From a virus, in the IMG/VR virus record IMGVR_UViG_3300020000_000062, positions 1 through 22,305 of that record: a DNA stretch of 22,305 nt, one strand, 5' to 3'. Under the pieces are notes generated by a model. It saw nothing but the letters and a program-made list of their open reading frames with translations. It searched no databases and was not told the DNA's origin. Both the position numbers and the translations under genes were made by a program. This document shows positions 5,547 through 11,916 of this stretch, piece after piece (within the stretch, counting starts at the first letter, position 1; every line of letters starts with the position of its first letter).

Positions 5547-6761
5547 CTATGCGACGACGGTAAGCCGGGGGCGCGCGCCAGACGGTAGGGACAGGGACGC
5601 CAGGGCGGCCATGGTGGCCGCGTCATCGGGCGCCAGGTGGGCATACGTGTTCGCGGTAATGCCTACGTCGGCGTGGCCTAGCCGCTTACTCACGGCCACT
5701 AGGGGGACTCCTGCGGCTAACAGCCACGACGCGTGGCTATGACGTAAGTCGTGGATACGCGGCCGGGTGGGTCCGTCCAACCCGGCGGCCACAATGGCGC
5801 GGTCCCACACGCGCCAAAAGGAACCATCGGACGGTAAGTCGAAAAGCGGGTCCGTCATCTTCCGGCCGCGCACGTGTTCGGCTAGCCGCGCCGTCAACGC
5901 CGAATCAATACCCACGGTCCGGGTCCCGGCTGCTGTTTTCGTCGCGCCGATTGTGTGGTTACCGTCCGGGGAATGCTTACGGCCGTGGAACACGGTAAGG
6001 GTCGGACCCGTGAACGCGCTTACCCGCAACGCCGACAGTTCCCCCCATCGGATACCGGTCCCGGCGAACGTTTCCACGACTAGCGCATATTCGGGCGCCA
6101 TGTTGTCCAGTAGCGCGGCATATTCGATGAGGGACAGGAAACGTGGCTTACGCGCCGTCGTCTTATCGGCGTGGATTCGGACGCCGGCACATGGGTTCAC
6201 TGTCGCCAACGGCCGCCCCTTGCTTGACGTTTCCAACAGGGCGCCACGCCGGTACGTGGACGAGACCAACCCGCGTAGGTTTTTGGCCGTCTTGTACACG
6301 TGACCCTTCCCCCCGTCCATACGGTCCGTCGTCAACCAATCCACCCATGACTGCATATCTTCCCGGGTTACATCTTCCACGGGTAGCGCGCCGATAGCGT
6401 GGCCGCGTATGTGGTCCCGTATCTGATTGCGGTACCTGGCGCGGGTCTGTTCCGACGCGCGGCAATCGTCGGACCCAATCCAACGCGTCATGTAGTCGGC
6501 CAACGTGTAACCGGACAGGTTGCGTCGTTGACTGTCGGCCGGTTCCCCCGCGTCCACCCGTGACGCCGTGTCCACGATTCCGGCCACCCACCCGACCCGG
6601 CGAACCCACCCGTTCGGCCAACGGTTCCCGGCCGACTCGACGGCGCCCCGGAACTTCCGCGCGTCTTTCATCGTGCCGAACGTTTCGGACTGGAAGCCGG
6701 GTAACCCGTCCTGGCGCCAACGGACCCGAATGGACGACGGCCGGGACTCGATGGACGCCAC
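5547..6761 (-). CDS. int: Tyrosine recombinase integrase
   Basis: 404 residues from a GTG at 6761, placed one base after the stop of the upstream gene; an ATG at 6836 would overlap that gene. The N-terminal region is an AP2-like arm-binding part (IRVRWRQDGLPGFQSETFG) and residues about 85-170 form a core-binding SAM-like domain. The catalytic domain shows Arg238 (GIRWGEL), Lys275 (TKTAAGTRTV), His337-x2-Arg340 (HDLRHSHAS), His363 (LGHAD) and Tyr373 (NTYAH), so all active-site residues are present. It inserts the phage at attB by strand exchange at attP. A strong terminator follows. The HTH protein at 4623-4841 is the likely directionality partner. Confidence 0.95.
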   Translation of the reverse strand: MASIESRPSSIRVRWRQDGLPGFQSETFGTMKDARKFRGAVESAGNRWPNGWVRRVGWVAGIVDTASRVDAGEPADSQRRNLSGYTLADYMTRWIGSDDCRASEQTRARYRNQIRDHIRGHAIGALPVEDVTREDMQSWVDWLTTDRMDGGKGHVYKTAKNLRGLVSSTYRRGALLETSSKGRPLATVNPCAGVRIHADKTTARKPRFLSLIEYAALLDNMAPEYALVVETFAGTGIRWGELSALRVSAFTGPTLTVFHGRKHSPDGNHTIGATKTAAGTRTVGIDSALTARLAEHVRGRKMTDPLFDLPSDGSFWRVWDRAIVAAGLDGPTRPRIHDLRHSHASWLLAAGVPLVAVSKRLGHADVGITANTYAHLAPDDAATMAALASLSLPSGARPRLTVVA

Positions 6762-6762
6762 G

Positions 6763-6954
6763 TCAGTACGCCAGTCCGTCAAACCGGAACACGACGGCGT
6801 GACCCATGGACAGATACTCAAGCGCGGACGCGTCACGGTCCGTCGTGTTGAGGAAGCACGAACGGGTCTGTCGGCCGTCCTTCCACGTAATGAGTAGTTC
6901 GTACGGGTAGCCGTAAACGGGCTCTAGCGATAGTTCCGGCGTCGTGTTTTCCAT
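6763..6954 (-). CDS. Hypothetical small protein before the integrase
   Basis: 63 residues from the ATG at 6954, which has an AGGGAC ribosome binding site five bases upstream. A longer reading to 7035 runs through the putative regulatory boxes and is less likely. The protein is acidic and beta-rich (YPYELLITWKDGRQTRSCFL) with no clear motif; the C-terminus is VVFRFDGLAY. I do not recognise it. It is the first gene of the leftward integrase transcript, one base from the integrase GTG, so it is coexpressed and may modulate integration. Confidence 0.7.
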   Translation of the reverse strand: MENTTPELSLEPVYGYPYELLITWKDGRQTRSCFLNTTDRDASALEYLSMGHAVVFRFDGLAY

Positions 6955-6994
6955 GTCTGTCCCTGTCTGTTGTGGCGCCGTCCCCGGCGCCCCC

Positions 6995-7023
6995 TGTTCC
7001 CAACCTGTTCCCGTTTGGGAACA
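6995..7023. promoter_or_regulatory. Three TGTTCCC-type boxes
   Basis: TGTTCCC at 6995-7001 and 7006-7012 (11-base period, one helical turn) and GGGAACA at 7017-7023, also 11 bases on. The last two form a 7-bp inverted repeat with a 4-base spacer. This spacing on one face of the helix suggests cooperative protein binding about 40 bases upstream of the leftward gene at 6954. Confidence 0.5.
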
Positions 7024-7047
7024 ACAGACTATCACGGGACTCTATTT

Positions 7048-7070
7048 TCCCCGGATTTACGGGGATTTTT
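7048..7070 (+). terminator. Short hairpin with T-tract (weak terminator or attenuator)
   Basis: Arms TCCCCG (7048-7053) and CGGGGA (7060-7065) enclose a 6-base loop and are followed by TTTTT on the plus strand. The stem is short. Lying in the divergent region, it could stop stray rightward transcription or attenuate a rightward promoter lying before 7048. Confidence 0.4.
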
Positions 7071-7074
7071 GTGT

Positions 7075-7093
7075 GTCCGGGGGGGGACTTGAA
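7075..7093 (-). other. Possible attP core resembling a tRNA 3' end
   Basis: On the minus strand this reads TTCAAGT followed by eight C and GGAC. TTCAAGT fits a T-loop, and the 12 bases CCCCC plus CCCGGAC would fit the 3' strands of a T-stem and acceptor stem. The 5' side does not pair, as expected for an attP that matches only the 3' part of a tRNA gene. It lies about 310 bases upstream of the integrase start. Speculative. Confidence 0.2.
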
Positions 7094-7159
7094 TTCTCCC
7101 CGTGTCCTAGTTTGTCCTATTTCGATATGGTTTCAAATCGTACTAAACCGGACACGCGC

Positions 7160-7173
7160 GGGAACATGTTCCC
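7160..7173. promoter_or_regulatory. Perfect palindrome GGGAACATGTTCCC
   Basis: A 14-bp perfect palindrome made from the same half-site (GGGAACA/TGTTCCC) as the boxes at 6995-7023. It lies about 150 bases before the rightward cassette. A dimeric regulator binding site is the likely reading. Confidence 0.55.
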
Positions 7174-7326
7174 AAAATTGGGTACGGCCGGGGACGTTCG
7201 ATACCCGGCCGGGGACGGTAGTTCGGGGACCCGGGAACGTGGCCGTATGTGCGTGGCTACTTCCCGTGTTTGGCATGTCCTGATTAGATGCACGTGACAG
7301 AAATCCTCGCAGACAGGGACGGACGG

Positions 7327-7665
7327 GTGAGAGTGACCAAAGCAGACAGGGACCTAGACGCGGCTATCGCGCATATGGACGTGACGCACGTTCATTGCCG
7401 GGACTACGGCCACGCGTGGCGGCCGCACACTGTGAGCGTTCTAGCCAAGCGCGCCGGGTACGAACAAGCGCTACGTTGCGGCCGTTGCGCCACCATCAGA
7501 CGGCGCGTGTTGGATCGCTACGGCTCGCAAGTGACGACGGCATACGACTATGCCGACGGCTACCTAGTGAACGGCCTAGGACGGCTTACGGGGTCGGACA
7601 GGGACCACATACGGCTAGCGTCCGTTCGCGCGCTACTGAAAGACGGGACGGACGATGGTTCGTGA
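7327..7665 (+). CDS. Hypothetical Cys/His protein, first gene of rightward cassette
   Basis: 112 residues from the GTG at 7327, chosen because CAGACAGGGAC ends six bases before it, the same leader as before the gene at 6954. An in-frame ATG at 7288 would add 13 residues but has no ribosome binding site. The protein has VHCRDYGHAWRP followed about 20 residues later by LRCGRCATIRRR, a likely single zinc site (Cys, His, Cys-x2-Cys), then a Tyr-rich segment (AYDYADGYL). Small actinophage proteins with a similar H-C-x-D-x-G-H-x-W pattern are familiar, but no function is known to me. The stop overlaps the zinc-finger gene by 11 bases. Confidence 0.7.
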   Translation: MRVTKADRDLDAAIAHMDVTHVHCRDYGHAWRPHTVSVLAKRAGYEQALRCGRCATIRRRVLDRYGSQVTTAYDYADGYLVNGLGRLTGSDRDHIRLASVRALLKDGTDDGS

Positions 7666-8200
7666 ACTGAAAACGATGGTTTGGTGCGACGGTTGCAACG
7701 CGCGCGAGACCTACACGGAAGCCACCTGGACGGCCGTCGTGTCCGTGGGTGACGTGTCCCGGCTGTTGGAACTATGCGCCGCGTGTCATGGCGAATACAT
7801 CGGGGACCTTGAAATAGACCTTAAGACGATAGGGACGCCAGTAGACGGACCCGCGCCGACCCGGCCGGGTGGCCGAACGGAATGCAGTCAATGCCACAAG
7901 CTCTATCAGACGCAAATCCTTCACGACTCCCACCTGCGACGCGCCCACCATGACACTTTGGCGACGGCGTTGATACTCCCGTACGCGTGTGAGTCATGTA
8001 CGGAACGGTTCCGGTCGGAAACGTCACTGGAACGTCACGAACGGTCCCCCGTCCATAACCCGCTTGCCAGTGACGAACGAACGAAATCCATTCGATGCCC
8101 GGAATGTGGGAAGTCATACGGGGGACCGCAGGGACTGTCGGCGCATCGTCGCATCGTCCACCCGGACGAATACCTAGCCGGTCGGACGGTAGGCGCGTGA
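7655..8200 (+). CDS. Zinc-finger protein with three C2H2 fingers
   Basis: 181 residues, ATG at 7655 with GGGAC just upstream. An N-terminal four-Cys unit (Cys11, Cys14, Cys41, Cys44) is followed by a Pro-rich linker and three C2H2 units: Cys77/Cys80/His93/His98, Cys112/Cys115/His128/His134 and Cys148/Cys151/His164/His169. All have C-x2-C-x12-H-x4-5-H spacing, with an aromatic residue four after the second Cys, and fingers 2 and 3 have the usual Leu before the first His. Classical fingers bind DNA or RNA, so a regulator or nucleic-acid-binding role is likely. The array is rare in bacteria, where Ros/MucR proteins have one finger with other spacing. The stop overlaps the next GTG start. Function not known. 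Confidence 0.85.
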   Translation: MVRELKTMVWCDGCNARETYTEATWTAVVSVGDVSRLLELCAACHGEYIGDLEIDLKTIGTPVDGPAPTRPGGRTECSQCHKLYQTQILHDSHLRRAHHDTLATALILPYACESCTERFRSETSLERHERSPVHNPLASDERTKSIRCPECGKSYGGPQGLSAHRRIVHPDEYLAGRTVGA

Positions 8201-8493
8201 TCGTTGACCTAGACCCGGACAACGACCCCCCGCTGTTGCGTGAAGTCGTCCTGTTGTGCCTGTCAGTTCTTAACGGGGACGACGACACGAACACGCGGGT
8301 ACTGGCGACGAACCTTGATAGGGGACCGAAACACGCGGCCGATTTCGTGAACATGACGGCCGGGTTGGCCGTGTCGGCGTTGGCGTCCCGTCACGCGGCC
8401 GCCGGGGACCGCGCGGCCATGTATCAGGCTCACCTATTGCTTGTGGAAATGCTGGAAGCGCTGGAAGCCATGATTGGGACCAGCGCCGGGTAA
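8197..8493 (+). CDS. Hypothetical helical protein, last gene of rightward cassette
   Basis: 98 residues from a GTG at 8197 that overlaps the zinc-finger stop as GTGA; a longer reading from 8095 would overlap that gene by about 100 bases. The sequence starts acidic (DLDPDNDPPLL), then a hydrophobic helix (REVVLLCLSVL), a loop, and two long Ala/Leu-rich helices (TAGLAVSALASRHAAAGD; HLLLVEMLEALEAM). It is probably a soluble all-helical, perhaps oligomeric, protein. No family is recognised. Tight coupling to the two genes before it suggests the three products work together. Confidence 0.7.
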   Translation: MIVDLDPDNDPPLLREVVLLCLSVLNGDDDTNTRVLATNLDRGPKHAADFVNMTAGLAVSALASRHAAAGDRAAMYQAHLLLVEMLEALEAMIGTSAG

Positions 8494-8604
8494 CTGGAAG
8501 TGGGAAGCGCTGTTACGGCTTACGGGTGGCGCGTGTCGGTAGATAGTGGCGGGTTGGGTGAGGAATCCATGCTTCCCCGTACGGGTTAGGCCGACGGGAA
8601 CGGA

Positions 8605-8648
8605 CGAACGGCGCCTAGGGCAGACAGGGAGTCACTAGGCGCCGTTCG
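8605..8648. terminator. 14-bp perfect hairpin between convergent genes
   Basis: Arms CGAACGGCGCCTAG (8605-8618) and its exact complement (8635-8648) with a 16-base loop. It lies between the rightward cassette (ending 8493) and the leftward late genes (ending 8687). No T-tract follows on either side. A bidirectional end structure that blocks read-through is the simplest role. Confidence 0.6.
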
Positions 8649-8686
8649 CGTTCACCCGGGGAACAGGGACCCGGACGTTTCAAAGC

Positions 8687-8824
8687 CTAGCCGTCATCAT
8701 CGAAATCCTCACGGACCCGGCGCCAGGTTTCATCCATACGGCTAGTGATGGACAGAATCAACAACAGGTTTATGACACTGACACCCAACGCCAGCGCGGC
8801 GCATATCAGCGCGGCCGTCATCAT
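8687..8824 (-). CDS. Small single-span membrane protein (holin candidate)
   Basis: 45 residues. The ATG at 8824 overlaps the TAA of the preceding gene (TAATG), and a second ATG follows at once. Residues 3-27 are strongly hydrophobic (ALICAALALGVSVINLLLIL), followed by an Arg and a highly charged tail (MDETWRRVREDFDDDG). This predicts one membrane helix with the charged C-terminus in the cytoplasm. It is the last late gene, two genes after the putative lysin, so a holin or a lysis accessory is plausible. Single-span holins exist, but a small anchor protein of other use cannot be excluded. Confidence 0.7.
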   Translation of the reverse strand: MMTAALICAALALGVSVINLLLILSITSRMDETWRRVREDFDDDG

Positions 8825-8997
8825 TAATCATCGTCCACGGTTGCGGCCACGTCGGCCAACATTTCGGCCACCCGGCGCGCGTGGCGCCCCTTCACGACTA
8901 GGTAAGAATCCGGCGCGACGAACAGCGCTATGCGCCTATGACCCGGGGGACCTATCACGGTTACCTCAATCCGCATTCCGTCGTCTGGCGCCGTCAT
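8824..8997 (-). CDS. Hypothetical small protein
   Basis: 57 residues from the ATG at 8997, which overlaps the stop of the lysin-like gene (ATGA); the reading from 9060 would run inside it. The first 35 residues look beta-rich (MRIEVTVIGPPGHRRIALFV) and the rest is a helix ending in acidic residues (ATVDDD). No membrane segment and no known family. It is coupled on both sides and belongs to the end of the late operon. Confidence 0.7.
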   Translation of the reverse strand: MTAPDDGMRIEVTVIGPPGHRRIALFVAPDSYLVVKGRHARRVAEMLADVAATVDDD

Positions 8998-9707
8998 GCT
9001 TGCAGTCCCCCCGTGGCCGCCCAACGGTTCGGGGGGATGCGCCGTGTGAGTTGATCCCAATGCGCCTCATCAATAACGACGGGTTGCGGGTCGGCACAAT
9101 CCGGTAGCGTCAACCAAATGGCCGCCTGATCGCTACTTGCCATTCCAATAGCCCAATCGGCGCCGATAGCCCATTGCCCGGGTGAGCGCGGGTCCTGATA
9201 AACACGGAATGCCATTTCGTCATCCTCTACTATCGGTGGCAATGGTGGCGCGATACCGCCCAGAATTGCCGTTGCTAATTCGTCCATTGCCGAATGGCTA
9301 TTGGCGTAAAGGCGATAGCTACTAATATGGCAGTGCCATAAATGGGAATCGTCGGACGTTATCGGCCGGTTATCCCTAACGTCCCGGCCGACGACATTCC
9401 ACCCGTCAACGGTTCCGAAGAATTCCCGCAATATTTGAATTCTAGGGTCGCCGGCGGCCGTTAGGTCTAACAAACGTTGCGTTATCCGTTGCATATCGGA
9501 CGGGTTGTGAAGCGTGATATCCAACCCGGCCGGGTCCCAATCGCTACCCGTTTGATCGTCCGGACGCTGGACGGAATAGTCCGACCCGGGAAGGTTCGCG
9601 CGTTGGTTGTGGTAACCCGGTTTATCCGCGTAAATGCCACCCATCAGCGCGGCCGGGTAACCCTCATTCCGTAGCCGATTGAATAAGTGTTCCAGCGCGG
9701 CCGTCAT
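8994..9707 (-). CDS. Putative endolysin / metallopeptidase-like protein
   Basis: 237 residues. Residues about 30-130 hold YHNQRANLPGSDYSV, DPAGLDITL and DDSHLWHCHISSYR. The G-x-D followed by an acidic residue and H-x2-H-x-H resembles the metal site of D-Ala-D-Ala peptidase-like (M15-type) folds, but I cannot confirm it. Pro-rich residues about 153-160 (APPLPPIVEDD) form a linker to a C-terminal domain with several Trp residues (GQWAIGADWAIGMAS), which could bind cell wall or serve a tail function. The position after the minor tail genes and before a small membrane protein fits a lysis enzyme. An uncharacterised tail protein is the alternative. Confidence 0.5.
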   Translation of the reverse strand: MTAALEHLFNRLRNEGYPAALMGGIYADKPGYHNQRANLPGSDYSVQRPDDQTGSDWDPAGLDITLHNPSDMQRITQRLLDLTAAGDPRIQILREFFGTVDGWNVVGRDVRDNRPITSDDSHLWHCHISSYRLYANSHSAMDELATAILGGIAPPLPPIVEDDEMAFRVYQDPRSPGQWAIGADWAIGMASSDQAAIWLTLPDCADPQPVVIDEAHWDQLTRRIPPNRWAATGGLQA

Positions 9708-9710
9708 GGC

Positions 9711-9998
9711 TTATACCGGCGCCATGTCCACATAGGCCGTACCGACCAACGGCCACACGAACTGGACGGCCGACAGAATATCGGCGTCCGTGGATTCGGC
9801 CGTGATACCCGGCCGGGTGGCCGTTGGCGCAACTAGGACGGCCGGGTTGACGCGCGCGCTGAGAATGCCTGATGCCAGTCCGGAGAATTCCGGCCGCCCA
9901 TCGGCCACGAACGTCTGCGACTGTTCCCACCCACACGCCGTGACCCGCGCGTTAAAAGACGCGTCACTAAGCAATGCGGCCGTGTCCGAATATGACAT
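9711..9998 (-). CDS. Hypothetical phage structural-region protein
   Basis: 95 residues, ATG at 9998 with a strong AAGGGAG ribosome binding site seven bases upstream. The N-terminal half is helical (SDTAALLSDASFNARVTACG) and the C-terminal half ends VQFVWPLVGTAYVDMAPV. No motif is recognised. It lies between a tail protein and the lysin-like gene. The strong ribosome site suggests it is made in quantity, in keeping with a virion part, but this is inference. Confidence 0.65.
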   Translation of the reverse strand: MSYSDTAALLSDASFNARVTACGWEQSQTFVADGRPEFSGLASGILSARVNPAVLVAPTATRPGITAESTDADILSAVQFVWPLVGTAYVDMAPV

Positions 9999-10010
9999 AT
10001 CAAATCTCCC

Positions 10011-10613
10011 TTATCCCGGTCCCAAGTCGTCTATTGCCATAAACGCCGGGTATGTGGTGGAACCTAACATGTTGACGAACCCGGCCGTACTCATCAGTGT
10101 GGCCGTAAACGCGCCGTTGATTCCGGCCGCCAACGTTGTGCGCGCTTCCATCGTTATGGCGTGAATCTGGTTAACGCCAATGTCCACGTTCTGCTGTTGA
10201 ATGGCCGAACCGTTCAAAAGGATTTGCGACACGGCGCCACTAGCCAAATCGGCGCCCCCCTTTTGGGCGAGGAAGGTCACTACGCAACGAACCCGGCGCG
10301 CGGCCGCAAACGTAATGGAACCCGTCAACCCGGATATGGCTATCGGTGTTTGGCCGAAACCGGACTGTCCAGCCACGTTCCACCCGAACGTCAATTCAGT
10401 GCGCGCTTGCAACCATTGGCCACCCACCCGATGCCAGTACGATTTACTGTCCGTCGTATAGGCCATGGCGCCGTCATGGGGACTAGGCCATTGACTGTCC
10501 CTGTCGGCCGGGGACGTGAACACGTTCACGGATTGGTCCCATACCGCATTCCCCCATTCAGACGTGATCGTCTGACCCGGCGCGACTACTTTTCTGCCTG
10601 TTGGGCTAGTCAT
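10011..10613 (-). CDS. Minor tail / fibre protein
   Basis: 200 residues. The N-terminus (APGQTITSEWGNAVWDQSV) is a common start of actinophage tail proteins. A short stretch (MAYTTDSKSYWHRVGGQW) leads to a beta-rich C-terminal domain (residues about 75-200) with many Gly, Thr and Ala, like a receptor-binding or complement-like jelly-roll head. No signal peptide or Cys pair. It lies one base after the upstream tail gene. Trimeric fibre tip is a reasonable guess from composition and place. Confidence 0.65.
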   Translation of the reverse strand: MTSPTGRKVVAPGQTITSEWGNAVWDQSVNVFTSPADRDSQWPSPHDGAMAYTTDSKSYWHRVGGQWLQARTELTFGWNVAGQSGFGQTPIAISGLTGSITFAAARRVRCVVTFLAQKGGADLASGAVSQILLNGSAIQQQNVDIGVNQIHAITMEARTTLAAGINGAFTATLMSTAGFVNMLGSTTYPAFMAIDDLGPG

Positions 10614-10614
10614 C

Positions 10615-11916
10615 TCAGAATCCCCATTTGTCGATATCCCATTGTGCGCCGTCCCATTCGCTACCGAACCAACGCGACACGTCGGTTAGAGTGATTTCCC
10701 CATACACACGGGCGCGGCTTAACGTCACCTTCCACCCGGCCGGTTCACATTGCCACGTGTCCACGCCGTCCGAAACGCCGATAGATATAGACGGTTCCAG
10801 CATCAGTAGGACGGCCGTGGCGTCGTAGTCGGCGCGGGAATCCAATGCCACCATATTTGGCGCCGTAGTCGGCCACGCCGATGAGGCTAGTACGGCGTCG
10901 GCTACCTTTTGGTTCCATGCGTCGTCCGTGTGCAGTAGGTCCGTCCGCGAGTACGCGTGTGTGAAGAAACGGGACACGGACGTTTCGTCGCGCGCCGTGA
11001 ACGTTGCCGGTTCGGTTCCGGCCACTTCCGATTTCTGCCGTGAGATGGATACGACATTGCGCGTGATCGTCGGCTGTTGGCCGGTTATGTCCATCGGCGT
11101 TACCGTCGTTTCCCCGGCGCGTTCCCGGGTGGCCGGAACGATTTCGACGGGTCCGGCTTTCACGGGCGCCCCGCATTGGATGACGGCCGTTAACTGGCGT
11201 TGTGGCGTGACCTTCCCCTGCGGCCGGTACGCTAACCGGCCGTCCCGGGTGACCCATAGCAACGCTAGGTCCGTGTCTGCCACGGCCAACAGTTCCGTCC
11301 ACGCCACTCCTGCCAGGGTTGTTTCCTTCACGGCTACGCCACCTGGCGTTATGTCTCGCAGATTGAGCGGCCACCCGGCGTTATCAGCTATCCGGGTGAC
11401 ACGTTGGGCGGCCGTTTCCCCGTACCCGGCCGGGGACTGTTCCACGCCGTCGAATGCGGCGAGGATTCGGGTCCCGTCCGTGGCCGCAACCGTGGCGCGC
11501 GGCCGGTTCCCCTTATGCGTGTAGGCAAAGCCTGAATCACCCACGGCGCCTAGGAACGCCGTCATCCAGGTGTCACTGCCTACCGGCCGCCAACGGACCC
11601 GTACGGGAAGGTTGGGCGCCAGTAAACCCGCGTAGGGACCGCTGTTCGGGTTCCATTGGTAGCCGACCAACGTAAACGAACAGGTAGCCGCTTCCCAACG
11701 GGTCACCACGCCGTCATCATTCGACGCGCCCGCCGTCATGTCCACGCCGTCCAACACGGAACACGACACGTCCACCCAATCGCCTAGGGACGTGTCAGAA
11801 GTCGTCCACGTGTTCACGTCGAAACGTCCCGTGTCCCACACTGCGGCCGTGTCGGTTCGGCCGACACCCAAACAGATTTCTACCTCAATCCCCGGGTCTG
11901 GGAGTACGGCCGTCAT
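10615..11916 (-). CDS. Minor tail protein, distal tail/hub region
   Basis: 433 residues, start ATG 11916 overlapping the tape measure stop (ATGA). It is beta-rich throughout, with an N-terminal part (DWVDVSCSVLDGVDMTAG; RVRWRPVG) and a middle with many short strands, typical of actinophage minor tail proteins encoded right after the tape measure. By position it should be the distal tail or baseplate hub subunit at the tail tip. Residues VTRWEAATCSFTLVGYQWNP are like known minor tail proteins of this class. No lysozyme or peptidase motif is seen. Confidence 0.75.
   Translation of the reverse strand: MTAVLPDPGIEVEICLGVGRTDTAAVWDTGRFDVNTWTTSDTSLGDWVDVSCSVLDGVDMTAGASNDDGVVTRWEAATCSFTLVGYQWNPNSGPYAGLLAPNLPVRVRWRPVGSDTWMTAFLGAVGDSGFAYTHKGNRPRATVAATDGTRILAAFDGVEQSPAGYGETAAQRVTRIADNAGWPLNLRDITPGGVAVKETTLAGVAWTELLAVADTDLALLWVTRDGRLAYRPQGKVTPQRQLTAVIQCGAPVKAGPVEIVPATRERAGETTVTPMDITGQQPTITRNVVSISRQKSEVAGTEPATFTARDETSVSRFFTHAYSRTDLLHTDDAWNQKVADAVLASSAWPTTAPNMVALDSRADYDATAVLLMLEPSISIGVSDGVDTWQCEPAGWKVTLSRARVYGEITLTDVSRWFGSEWDGAQWDIDKWGF

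Larger units (their letters stand above)
6955..7326. other. Divergent noncoding region between integrase unit and zinc-finger cassette
   Basis: About 370 bases between two outward-facing gene groups. It holds repeated TGTTCCC/GGGAACA boxes, a 14-bp perfect palindrome, a hairpin with a T-tract and a possible tRNA-like attP stretch, each listed separately. Promoters for both directions must lie here, but no hexamer pair is convincing by eye. Confidence 0.65.

Noticed and set aside
5314-5742. Plus-strand frame of 142 codons with a hydrophobic start
   Set aside because: It crosses the integrase terminator and continues antisense into the integrase catalytic domain.
6163-6720. Minus-strand frame of 185 codons, Arg-rich
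   Set aside because: Shifted shadow of the integrase, which has all catalytic residues in its own frame.
7190-7215. Possible tRNA T-arm around TTCGATA
   Set aside because: The flanking bases do not form a 5-bp stem and no other tRNA arms are found nearby.
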